A DNA stretch of 38,362 nt from Edaphobacter sp. (GTDB lineage Bacteria > Acidobacteriota > Terriglobia > Terriglobales > Acidobacteriaceae). Positions 27,213 through 36,400 of the stretch are shown in pieces. The stretch spans positions 1 to 38,362 of the forward strand of contig JAOAPF010000365.1 in NCBI GenBank assembly GCA_025462755.1, read 5' to 3'. Both the position numbers and the translations under genes were made by a program. A model generated the notes under the pieces. The model was not told where the DNA came from. It saw nothing but the letters and a program-made list of their open reading frames with translations, and ran no database searches. The stretch's first letter is position 1. Every line of letters begins with the position of its first letter.

Positions 27213-28805
27213 CTAACTATCTTTCGTGGCCTTCAACACAGCCATTGCGGCATTGCGCCCATTGATGCCGATCACGCTTCCACCCGGATGCGTACACGCG
27301 CCGCAAAGATAGACACCCTCCATCGGAGTGCGTGCAGAAAGTCGATTGGACCACATAAAAGGAGGCAGGCATTCGCCTTGAAAAATGTGACCGCCGGTGA
27401 GGCCAACATTTCGCTCTATATCGGGAGGCCCCAGCACCTGCGTATCCACTACCGCGCTCTCCAAGTTGGAGCAGAATCGGCCGAGTGAACCAAGTGCCAG
27501 TTGGCGAACTTCGTCGCGCCGTTCCTCCCAGGTTCCGCGCGAAAACTTGTACGGAACATACTGCGAAAAGACGCTCATGGTGTGCAGGCCGGCCGGGGCC
27601 ACCGTCGCATCGTGCACGCTCTGGAAGTACACTTCGCACCACAGATGTTGCGCCACCCCACCTTGCTGCGCCGAAACAAAGCCGGCCTTCCACTCCGATT
27701 TCGTGAGCGGAGCATTGATCTGCCCATAGTGGTGAGCTTCATTCTTCCCCGGACGTGCAGTGAAGTCCGGCAGCTCCCGCAGCAGCACATTCAGTTTGAC
27801 CGTGCACCCCTCGATCGGGATCTCGTGAATCCGCGCGCTCCATCCCGGATCGGCGGCAGTTCCAAGTAAATTCTGTGTCTGCCGCGGATCAGCATTCGAG
27901 ACTACGATTGGCGCATGCACGCGGTCGCCCCCGTCGAGAACCACACCTTCTCCAGGCAGTATCCGCGCAACCGGAACTCCAGTCGCAACCACAGCTCCAG
28001 CCTCCCTCGCGGCATCGCAGAAGTAGAACGAAACCATGCCAATACCACCCTTGACGTAACCCCACATGCCCGGCATCCCGCCAAGCCGGCCTGAAGCATG
28101 ATGAAACCGAATCGAGGCGGTCCCTGCGTCAAACGGGCTCGCCTTCGTACCAATCACCCCCTGCCCCAGGTAAGCCATCTGTAGCCGCTCATCAGCCAGA
28201 TAGTGCTCCACGAACTCAGCCATGGACCAGTCGAAGAGCATCCGCTGTGCTTCTTCGTCCTTGCCAAGCCGCTCATTAATTTGTTCACGCGTCGGAGCTT
28301 CGCCGATCCACAGATCACCTTCGCCTGCAGGACGCAAAGCATCGCGCGTTCTGCAAATCACATCGTTCAGTGCGCGCCACCCCTCCACATCCTTAGGAGC
28401 AAACGCTCGAATCTCATCCTCGCACCGTTCCTCGTCGTCCCAGAGCTGAATGCTGGAATCATCCAGGAAGGGAACGAACAAACCATTGACCGCAGGGCTC
28501 CATTGAAAACCGCGCGCGGGAAGATCCAGCTCCGAAACAACCAGCGGATGCAGCAAGCCGGCAAGATAGGCGCACGGAGACATCCGCACTCCGGGAAAGG
28601 GCTCCTCGATCGTGCAAGCCCCACCTACCCGCGACCGGCTTTCCAGTACAACCACTCGCTTGCCCGCCCGCGCCAGATAAGCCGCGCAGGCAAGGCCGTT
28701 GTGGCCCGCTCCGACAACAATCACGTCCCAGGTGCGCGATGCCAGCTCGTGCATCGGCATCGGCAATCCAATCTCGCCCAGAGCGGCAGCTGTAGGTGAA
28801 CTCAT
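27213..28805 (-). CDS. Phytoene-desaturase/PYROXD2-like FAD oxidoreductase
   Basis: About 530 residues. The Rossmann FAD motif VIVVGAGHNGLACAAYLA starts near residue 28 and is followed by VVVLESRSRVGGACT, the second dinucleotide-binding segment of carotenoid-desaturase/amine-oxidase-like enzymes. Near the C-terminus GVYLCGACTHPGGSVIGINGRNAA is the conserved FAD-closing motif, and GECLPPFMWSNR is also typical. It resembles PYROXD2-type proteins rather than biosynthetic carotenoid desaturases, and no crt neighbours are seen, so the substrate is open. The frame is open up to ATG 28904, but ATG 28805 leaves a more usual N-terminus. It converges on the activase gene. Confidence 0.82.
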   Translation of the reverse strand: MSSPTAAALGEIGLPMPMHELASRTWDVIVVGAGHNGLACAAYLARAGKRVVVLESRSRVGGACTIEEPFPGVRMSPCAYLAGLLHPLVVSELDLPARGFQWSPAVNGLFVPFLDDSSIQLWDDEERCEDEIRAFAPKDVEGWRALNDVICRTRDALRPAGEGDLWIGEAPTREQINERLGKDEEAQRMLFDWSMAEFVEHYLADERLQMAYLGQGVIGTKASPFDAGTASIRFHHASGRLGGMPGMWGYVKGGIGMVSFYFCDAAREAGAVVATGVPVARILPGEGVVLDGGDRVHAPIVVSNADPRQTQNLLGTAADPGWSARIHEIPIEGCTVKLNVLLRELPDFTARPGKNEAHHYGQINAPLTKSEWKAGFVSAQQGGVAQHLWCEVYFQSVHDATVAPAGLHTMSVFSQYVPYKFSRGTWEERRDEVRQLALGSLGRFCSNLESAVVDTQVLGPPDIERNVGLTGGHIFQGECLPPFMWSNRLSARTPMEGVYLCGACTHPGGSVIGINGRNAAMAVLKATKDS

Positions 28806-29018
28806 CCTGACAGTATCTACGCTATCCGATCCGTTGCACAAATTTTGACTTAATCGACCCGGCATCCGCAGGGATTTGTCGTCTGGAGACAACGAAGGCG
28901 CCATGATTTCTTGGCTTCTCTAAACTTAGCTGTAAACAACTCGGAATAAGGATTTCGTTACCGATATGTCCTCGTAAATATAGAAAATCAATCAGTTATG
29001 CGCTGACATTAGGCTTCC

Positions 29019-29141
29019 CAGGAAAGAAAGAGGTATTCTCTGGGAGCTTTCCTGTCAACCCCAGGCAGATTGCAGTCAAGGTTGTAGCTGCAATCTTCAA
29101 CAGACTTGTTGAATGATCGGTTCCGCAATCCTATGATTGCG
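29019..29141 (+). promoter_or_regulatory. Four consecutive stem-loops upstream of the Tle1-like gene
   Basis: CAGGAAAG/CTTTCCTG (29019-29054), AGATTGCAG/CTGCAATCT (29067-29096), TTCAACA-GACT-TGTTGAA (29096-29113) and CGCAATC-CTAT-GATTGCG (29124-29141). All stems are perfect over 7-9 bp. The second and fourth share GATTGC/GCAATC, so alternative pairing is possible. The last ends 46 bases before the ATG at 29188. Could be a cis-regulatory leader or a small RNA; no known class recognised. Confidence 0.5.
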
Positions 29142-29187
29142 AGGCAGCACTGATCGAGAGCTCAGCGTTGTTTTGAAGGAGGAAGAA

Positions 29188-30219
29188 ATGAAAAAGATTA
29201 TCTTCTGCGCCGACGGTACCTGGAGTCATCCCAAGAGCACCACAACTGTCTCGGATACAGATACGAACGTTTACAAGCTGTACAAGTCCCTGCCGACTAC
29301 CGCAACGCAATGCCCCCGCTACGACGATGGCATAGGGGCGGATGGAATCCTCATCAATCGTCTGTTGGGAGGGGCGTTCGGAACCGGTCTGTTCAATAAG
29401 GTCAAAGAAGGTTATACAAAGATCGCCCATGACTACCTCGATGGCGACGAAATTTTTCTCTTTGGCTTCAGCCGGGGTGCTTATACGGCTAGAAGTATTG
29501 GAGGGATGCTGGCGTGCTGTGGTCTACCGGCTAATCTGACACAACAGGCGATCGAGGACGGTTTTTCTGCCTACCGTATGACGCCGCAATCGGCAGGTCG
29601 CGCTGCAGCCCTAGCAGATTTGAAAACGAAGTATGGTAACCGTCCCGTGACCATCACGATGATTGGCGTGTGGGATACCGTTGGATCTCTTGGAATACCC
29701 AGCATCATCGGGGCCGTCGACCCCATCCGTTATGGTTTTCTCGACACAAAATTGAGTGGTTCGGTCAAAGCCGCCTACCAGGCTCTTGCGATCGATGAGC
29801 GTCGAAGATCATTTCCGCCCACACTATGGGTCGCTGACAACGTTCCAGGCCAAATTCTCGAGCAGGTCTGGTTTACAGGTTGCCACAGCAGCGTGGGTGG
29901 CGGATGCCCGGATGCTGGACTATCCAACCTAACTTTGAAATGGATGCTTCAAAAAGGACAGCAACATGGCCTGGAAATCGACCCTGCAGTTCTCAAAATT
30001 TATATGGCCATCGATGCGGCTGCGCATGGCCTAGACCAGATCAAGGAGTCATGGAGCATTTTGTGGGGAATTCCTGCAGTCAGGTCAGTTTCAGACGATT
30101 CCACCCTCGCCAGCACCGTGCCCAGCCGCTTGACCCATTTGGCCGATTACAAGCCCTGCAATCTGAAGCTGACTGCCGCCCGTGCCGTCGCGCCGAGTTA
30201 TACCATCATGACCGTCTGA
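29188..30219 (+). CDS. Tle1/DUF2235-like alpha/beta-hydrolase (phospholipase-like)
   Basis: A 343-residue protein. It opens with IIFCADGTWS (residues 4-13) as in the T6SS Tle1-like catalytic domain (DUF2235). The nucleophile elbow is GFSRG, with Ser95; GVWDTVGSLG supplies Asp163, and WFTGCHSSVGGG His233, giving a plausible catalytic triad. Family members hydrolyse phospholipids and some are type VI secretion effectors, but no VgrG, PAAR, Tli immunity or other T6SS gene is in the window. No signal peptide. ATG 29188 follows GGAGGAAG; the longer frame from 29137 has no ribosome site and overlaps the hairpin at 29124-29141. Confidence 0.85.
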   Translation: MKKIIFCADGTWSHPKSTTTVSDTDTNVYKLYKSLPTTATQCPRYDDGIGADGILINRLLGGAFGTGLFNKVKEGYTKIAHDYLDGDEIFLFGFSRGAYTARSIGGMLACCGLPANLTQQAIEDGFSAYRMTPQSAGRAAALADLKTKYGNRPVTITMIGVWDTVGSLGIPSIIGAVDPIRYGFLDTKLSGSVKAAYQALAIDERRRSFPPTLWVADNVPGQILEQVWFTGCHSSVGGGCPDAGLSNLTLKWMLQKGQQHGLEIDPAVLKIYMAIDAAAHGLDQIKESWSILWGIPAVRSVSDDSTLASTVPSRLTHLADYKPCNLKLTAARAVAPSYTIMTV

Positions 30220-30314
30220 ATTAACTTCACTTTTGTACTCAGGCCCGAGATCGGCTGCAAGTCCGATAGAAGCACTTACACATTCGTTGTGTCTCGTGAC
30301 AGTCAGCATTAGTA

Positions 30315-30345
30315 GATGGACCATATAAAGGGAGGAAGGCATTCT
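30315..30345 (-). pseudogene. Short fragment resembling the C-terminal motif of the FAD oxidoreductase
   Basis: On the minus strand this stretch encodes ECLPPFIWS, nearly the ECLPPFMWSNR of the oxidoreductase at 27213-28805; 24 of 27 bases match 27347-27373. Similarity does not extend either side, and a stop follows. Could be a relic of a second copy, or chance. Confidence 0.3.
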
Positions 30346-30367
30346 GGGTGTAGTATCCATTACACCC
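30346..30367. repeat. Perfect hairpin before the FHA phosphatase gene
   Basis: GGGTGTA, 8-base loop, TACACCC, ending 17 bases before the ATG at 30385. It may overlap the ribosome-binding region or be an operator. Confidence 0.4.
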
Positions 30368-30384
30368 CAATAGCGTAGACCAAC

Positions 30385-32001
30385 ATGGACCCTGTCCCCC
30401 AAACGAGCGCACGGTTGGTTATCAATATCGATGGCGCACGCCAGGTTATTTCCCTCGACAGTACTCCTTTCACGATTGGACGCGGCGCGGATCGTGACCT
30501 CTCGCTGCCCTATCCGCAGGTCTCACGCGAGCACGCCTGCATCGAACGAGATCCCGACGGTTATGTCTTGCGAGATACGGGTAGTCGACACGGCACCTTC
30601 GTCAATGGACTGCAAATCGACAAGACACGCCTGCGCTCGCAGGATTCCATCAATCTCGGTCTAAGCCACGTAGTCTTATTGTTTGAGGATGCCGAGGAAA
30701 GTACCGTATTGACGTTAATTGGGCAAATCTCACAAACCGGCTCCCGCTTCGATAGTCAAAGCGATCTTGAGAAACTGTCACTATTCCTCAAAGCCGCGCA
30801 AAGCCTTAACACCTACGGCGCCATAAACGACGTGTTGCGCACGATGGTCGAGTACGCCATACGCATCACTGCCGCAGAGCGCGGTTTCGTCTTTCTTGGC
30901 GAAAGCGCCGACAGCTTCCGGCTCGAATGCGCACAGGATCAATACGGCAACGCCATTCTCGGACAGCCGACGATTTCATTCTCCATCGTGAGAAAGGCAG
31001 CAACCTCTCAGTTGGACTTTATCCTCTCCGACGTTACCGAAGAGATGGGTCGGCAACACGAAAGCCTTGTTCTGCACGCCATCCGCAGTGTCGTCGCCAT
31101 TCCCTTGCGCGGCCAGAACTCCGGCCGCCTGCTGGGCTTGCTCTATCTTGACAGCCATTCCGGGAGTCACGATTTCACCCATACCGGCAACGACATCCTG
31201 CACGCTATCGCCAGCCAGGCAGCAACGCTGGTCGAAAATCTGCGGATGATCGAAGTCGAACGCGAGTCCGCCCTACTTCGGAAAGAGCTTGAGATCGCTG
31301 CGTCCATTCAGCGCCAGATTATCCCGCAGACCCTGCCGGAGTTTCCCTACGCGCGCCTCCGCGCACGCACTATCCCTTGCACCGGTGTCGGTGGAGACTT
31401 CTACGACGTCATTCCCGTCCCAAACGGCTTCGTAGCGATTGTTGCCGACGTCTGCGGGAAGGGCGTTCCCGCCGCTCTTCTCGCGTCCATGGTCCAGGGA
31501 ATGTTCCACGCCCAAGTCAACATCCAGAACAGGGCGAACCTGTCACTGGTCGACGCTGTCCAGTCGGTCAATACCTTCGTCTGTTCCCGCGTTGCAAACG
31601 AAAAATATCTGACACTCGCCGTTCTCCGCTACACGCATTCAGAGAATGGCGAGGCGCACATCGAACTCGTCAACGGAGGCCACGTCTCGCCGCTTATCGT
31701 ACGCGTCGACGGCCGAATAGAAACTATCACGGATGGAGACCTGCCCGTCGGGCTACTTGACTTCGCTCATTTCCACTCCATATCGATCAGCCTAGGCATC
31801 GGCGATCGCATCATTCTGTTGAGCGACGGCATCAACGAAGCCGAGAACGTGGACGGCATCCAGTTTGGACTCCCGCAGGTTGAGCATCATGTTATGCAAT
31901 CGGATCCAGTCGCCGCGCTATTTTCAGCGTTAGACAGGTTCTGCCAAGGGGCGCGTGCGCTTGACGACCAGACTGTCCTCTCCATCGATCGGACGGCATG
32001 A
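30385..32001 (+). CDS. FHA-GAF-PP2C (SpoIIE-type) serine/threonine phosphatase
   Basis: A 538-residue cytoplasmic signalling protein. Residues 10-105 are an FHA phosphothreonine-binding domain (FTIGRGADRD, VSREHACIE, GSRHGTFVNG). Residues about 130-300 are a GAF sensor. A short coiled helix (VERESALLRKELEIAASIQRQI) precedes the SpoIIE/PP2C phosphatase (about 310-535): GVGGDFYDV near 335 and VADVCGKGVPAALLAS near 352 supply metal-binding Asp, and IILLSDGINEAEN near 475 another. It would dephosphorylate a partner, often a STAS antagonist or a kinase substrate, in response to a small ligand and phosphothreonine. It is separated from the next gene by a short convergent gap. The partner is not evident. 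Confidence 0.88.
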   Translation: MDPVPQTSARLVINIDGARQVISLDSTPFTIGRGADRDLSLPYPQVSREHACIERDPDGYVLRDTGSRHGTFVNGLQIDKTRLRSQDSINLGLSHVVLLFEDAEESTVLTLIGQISQTGSRFDSQSDLEKLSLFLKAAQSLNTYGAINDVLRTMVEYAIRITAAERGFVFLGESADSFRLECAQDQYGNAILGQPTISFSIVRKAATSQLDFILSDVTEEMGRQHESLVLHAIRSVVAIPLRGQNSGRLLGLLYLDSHSGSHDFTHTGNDILHAIASQAATLVENLRMIEVERESALLRKELEIAASIQRQIIPQTLPEFPYARLRARTIPCTGVGGDFYDVIPVPNGFVAIVADVCGKGVPAALLASMVQGMFHAQVNIQNRANLSLVDAVQSVNTFVCSRVANEKYLTLAVLRYTHSENGEAHIELVNGGHVSPLIVRVDGRIETITDGDLPVGLLDFAHFHSISISLGIGDRIILLSDGINEAENVDGIQFGLPQVEHHVMQSDPVAALFSALDRFCQGARALDDQTVLSIDRTA

Positions 32002-32034
32002 ACCGAAAGCAGAGAATCGAACGGTCGCGGTCCG

Positions 32035-33288
32035 TCAATGAACCCGTATCGAGACCAACCGAGGTTGAAGAGGCACTCCGCCCCGGATGTTTACCTCCAG
32101 CAACGCTTCGAAATTGTGTATTTGCTTTTTGAAATTTACTTGCCGAAGTAGCTCGGCAGCAGTGTCTGGGTCTAACGCATACTCCATTGCTGCCTGGGTG
32201 CCTAGCGTCGTCAGCCCACTAAAGACAAGCATCCGGTTTTCGGGCTGAACCCCAGGTAGAAGCGCAATGACGGCATAGTCTTTTGTCAGGGGATGTTCGG
32301 GACGAAGATAGACTTGCGGCTCCCCTCGTTTCGGATGATGATTGACGATTCCCGCCGCGCCGGCGGTAGCCGTCAATGTGAACTCCTGCATGGAAGGTAG
32401 CACCTTGAGCGAGGCATTTTCCGCAACCGAACCGATAAAGATCAGGTTGCGCGACCGGGCTTCGTCCCAGGTTACCAACGGGCTGCGTTTGAGAACAAAC
32501 TCAGCGTGTTGATGGTCAAACATCTTCGTAAGCTCATGTACCGAAATAAGTTCTCCGACACCGGTATAGCTGTCAACTAGCCCAGCGGGCTGTTCATCCG
32601 ACCCGTCGTTGGCCGCGTATCGCATCCCACTCTTCGCATTTCCCACAAAAAGAGCGTTGCTGTAGATGACCAGCGGGGGATCCCCGGCGAGGAAGGGCCC
32701 CCAGAGTTGCCTCAATGATTTAGTCGGCGCCTGTTTTTGCCACTGAAAGACTGCGCCCAGAGAAAGACAGAGCAGTAAGGCGAGCCCAACTCCACCCAAG
32801 GCCAGCCAGCCCCACTGCCTCCCCGTTCTATGCATTCGGGCCGGCCCCGAAACAGCCGCATCTTTGGCTTCTTCGACATCCGTGGGCGCTAAATCGGCGT
32901 GGGTTGAGTCCTCAGCAGCCCGTTTGGATGGCAGAAATACCGGCAGATAATGTCCTTTCGGAATCTCGATGATCAGGGGTTCCGAGGCGCCCTCGGCGCT
33001 GAAGTAGGCCGAAAGCTTAAGTCGCAGAAGACGTGCGTGGCTGCGTACGATGCTGTCTTCACTCGAGTTGTAACCCGGTGAACGTTGAAAGACCCGAATA
33101 CCTATCTGCTGTTCGGTAGCGTCTTCAGGCGTCCCCCGAATGGCAGAGGCGGTCACGTGGAGCAAAAAGTCCCGCAAGCGAGCCGACCCAATGAGATGTG
33201 GACTTCCGATCACACGTTGGACGAGCTCCCAACGAGCATCGCCTTCAAAGTCAATGGTTTCCCAATTTTGTTCCAGCAACGTTTTCAT
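32035..33288 (-). CDS. One-span regulator-like protein divergent from TonB receptor
   Basis: A 417-residue protein. The N-terminal ~125 residues are soluble, with a winged-helix-like layout (LIGSARLRDFLLHVTA, ATEQQIGIRVFQRSPGYNSSEDSIVRSHARLLRLKLSAYF, IIEIPKGHYLPVF) resembling CadC/ToxR-like N-termini. One transmembrane segment (WGWLALGGVGLALLLCLSLG) is near residue 165, then about 230 residues outside the cytoplasm. Proteins with this layout are, from memory, often next to Oar-like receptors in Acidobacteria and may sense substrate and bind the shared promoter. The 186-bp gap holds an inverted repeat (33315-33336). DNA binding is inferred. Confidence 0.7.
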   Translation of the reverse strand: MKTLLEQNWETIDFEGDARWELVQRVIGSPHLIGSARLRDFLLHVTASAIRGTPEDATEQQIGIRVFQRSPGYNSSEDSIVRSHARLLRLKLSAYFSAEGASEPLIIEIPKGHYLPVFLPSKRAAEDSTHADLAPTDVEEAKDAAVSGPARMHRTGRQWGWLALGGVGLALLLCLSLGAVFQWQKQAPTKSLRQLWGPFLAGDPPLVIYSNALFVGNAKSGMRYAANDGSDEQPAGLVDSYTGVGELISVHELTKMFDHQHAEFVLKRSPLVTWDEARSRNLIFIGSVAENASLKVLPSMQEFTLTATAGAAGIVNHHPKRGEPQVYLRPEHPLTKDYAVIALLPGVQPENRMLVFSGLTTLGTQAAMEYALDPDTAAELLRQVNFKKQIHNFEALLEVNIRGGVPLQPRLVSIRVH

Positions 33289-33314
33289 CTGTTTCTCTGC
33301 ATTTCACGTCCAAT

Positions 33315-33336
33315 TTCACGGTCAAATCACCGTGAA
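33315..33336. promoter_or_regulatory. Operator-like inverted repeat between regulator and TonB receptor
   Basis: TTCACGGT-CAAATC-ACCGTGAA, perfect 8-bp arms with a 6-base spacer, 27 bases from the regulator start in the divergent gap. A TTTCACGT half-site precedes it at 33303. Likely binding site for a dimeric regulator. Confidence 0.55.
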
Positions 33337-33474
33337 CTCCGTAGTCAATCCCGATGGTCAAGCGGATTGTTTACACAGGTGACGAAAGGGAGAGAATTCA
33401 TCTTTCGTCCCAAACGCATCGATCGACTATCTCGCGCAGGACAAAGACTTGCCAAGTCCTGACGCACTTATTCG

Positions 33475-36400
33475 ATGCGATACTTCGGAGGTTCGGTGAG
33501 GAAAATTTCTACAAGGCAGCGGTGTCTCGGAATATTCGTGGCAGCGATGCTGCTGATTGGGCGGTTTGGTCACGCACAGGCTATCTACGGTTCCCTTTAT
33601 GGAACCGTTCTCGACAACACCGGCGCAGTGGTTCCAAGCGCAAAAGTGACGGTTACCGATGTCGCAAAAGGAACCCAGAACGTCGTCCAGAGCAACGGGC
33701 AAGGGTTTTGGCGGGCAGATAACCTGATCCCGGACACCTACACGGTCCAGGTCGAGGCCGGAACATTTTCGCCCGGCCGCGCGGAAGGTGTGGAGCTGCA
33801 CGCCGGGACCTCCCAGCAAGTGGATGTCTCCCTGCAGATTCAGGGTTCACAGCAGTCCGTCACCGTGACGTCGGCGGCCCCGGCCCTGACCACAGATCGC
33901 GCCGAGGTCTCGGAAGTCCTTAATCAACGCGCTATCCAGGATCTGCCAAACCTTACTCGCAACTTCACGGCATTTGCTCTGCTCACCCCCGGCATGCAGC
34001 ACTCGTCTTTCAACATCCTGGGGCCCGAGAACCCGCAGGGCGGCCTGGCTCTGAACTCCAACGGCTCAAATTACGGCGTACAGGGCTTCCTGCTCGATGG
34101 GACCGACAATCGCGATCCGGTATTGGGAATAATCGTCATCAACCCGACCCTGGAGTCGATCGGAGAACTTAAGGTCACCACCCAGAACTACGACGCAGAG
34201 TTTGGCGGGGCGGCCGGTGGCATCATCAGCGCCACCACCAGGTCAGGGAGCAATAACTTTCATGGTGATGCCTTCTGGTTCCGCCATAGCGATGCGATGG
34301 AGGCGCGCGACCCCTTCGCTCAGGCTCTCCGCGATCCCGTGACAAACCGGTTTATACCCAGCACCCTCTATAACCAGTTCGGCGGCAGTCTCGGGGGACC
34401 AATCATGAAGAACAAGGCATTTTTCTTCATGGACTACCAGGGCCTGCGCCAGCGACTCGGCGCTAGCTTCTTGCAATCTGTCCCGACGAACACGGTTCGC
34501 AATACCTGTCTCGCAGCGGGGAGCACGACTTGTAACCTGAGCGAATACATCACCTCCGGCTCCGTCTATCGGTACCCCGTGTCCGGGGGTGATCCTATCG
34601 CGTATGCTCCCAACGCGATCCCGGTCTCAGCGCTCTCGCCGCAGGCCCTCAATCTCCTCCGGCTGCTTCCCGCACCCAACACAACCTCTTCCTCCCTGAC
34701 CCAAAACAACTTCGCCGCCTCTGGAAATGGAACGGACAACGGCGACCAGGCAGACATTCGTCTCGACTTTCCCGTCAACGACAAGATCAAAACCTTCGGT
34801 CGTTACGACTATGCCCTTTACCGGCTCGCCGGAGCCCCTGCCTTCGGTACTATCGGTGGTCAGGGCTTCGGCATCACGAACACAACGGGTACCTCTACGG
34901 TTCAAAATCAGAGCGTTGCGGTGGGTGCCGACTACGTCGTGAATGCCAGCTTGTTGACCGACTTTCGTTTCGGCTTCTTCAGCTATCACGTTTCCGAGAA
35001 CAAATATTCCGGCGGAGCACCCGCTGCTGCAGCCGGCATTCCGAACCTCAACACCCTGCCCGACACCAGCGGTCTGCCTTCCTTCAACATCTCCGACAAC
35101 AGCATCAGCAACTTCGGCAATCAAAATTGCAACTGCCCTTTGCTCGAGAGCGAACAGGTCTTTCAGATCAACAACAACTGGACCAAAGTCATCGGGAACC
35201 ACACCATCAAATTTGGTGGCGACGTTCGTTACGCCCTCAATCTTCGCAACTCCAGTGACAATAACCGCACCGGCGTCCTCAACTTCAACAATGGAGCCAC
35301 CTCTGGTCCCAACGGCGCTGGCTCTGGGCTGGCGTCACTGCTCTTCGGCGATGTCAATGAATTTCAGCGTTTCGATGTCTATCAGAACAACGCGTCGAAT
35401 CGTCAGAAGCGGCTCGCCTTCTACGGTCAGGACAGCTATCGCGTGACTCAGAAGCTCACCGTCAACTACGGGGTCCGCTGGGACGTCATCTATCCCGAAA
35501 CCGTCGACGCACCAGGCAATGGGGGATTTGCTTCTCTCGTCTCCGGTGGAACCCGAGTCGCGGGGGTTGCCGGCATCGGCACCAACAGCAACCAGAAGAT
35601 GGAGTACCTCAATCTTGCGGGTCGCCTCGGCTTTGCCTATCAGGTGTTACCGACCACCGTCGTGCGTGGCGGAATCGGACAGGTATATGACACGGTAGGC
35701 TATTTCGGCACCATCTTCGGCAGCGTTCTCACTCATAATCTGCCAGTCCTTGCGAATGAAGATATCACCGCGAATAACGCACGGGGCCAGTTTGCAACGA
35801 CGGTGGCGGCTCCTCCGGTGCGTCCTGCAGCTCCGACAATTCCGTCCAACGGCATCATTCCGCTCAGCAACACCTTCAACCCCCAGTTCCGCCCGGAGCT
35901 GATTCAGTTGCCCAAGGTCGATCAGTGGAATGTCGCCGTTCAACAGCAGTTCGGAGCGAACACGACGCTTGAACTCGCGTATGTCGGCAACCACGCGGAA
36001 CGCATCTACCCGGGCGAGACCTATGGTTACGATCTCAACGCGCCGGTCCTTCCGTCGTCCCCCGCTGAAATTGCTTCCGGTGACATCGCCACTCGGCGTC
36101 CGTACTACAACAAATTCATCTCAACCTACAACGGTGCGCCTGCGATCTGCTGCAGCAATGGGATGACCTCGGCCGCGCCCTCTGCCAACGCCCGTTACAA
36201 CGCTCTGCAGACCAAGTTCGACAAACGATTCAGCCGCGGACTGCAGTTCAATGCGAACTACACCTGGTCGAAGGCGCTGGGTTATGCGAATGACAACGTA
36301 TTCGCTCGCTATCCGCGCGTCAGCTTCGGCCCCAACGACACAAATCGCGAGCACGTTTTCGTCTTCAGCGGCGTCTACCAGCTTCCCTTCGGCAAGGACC

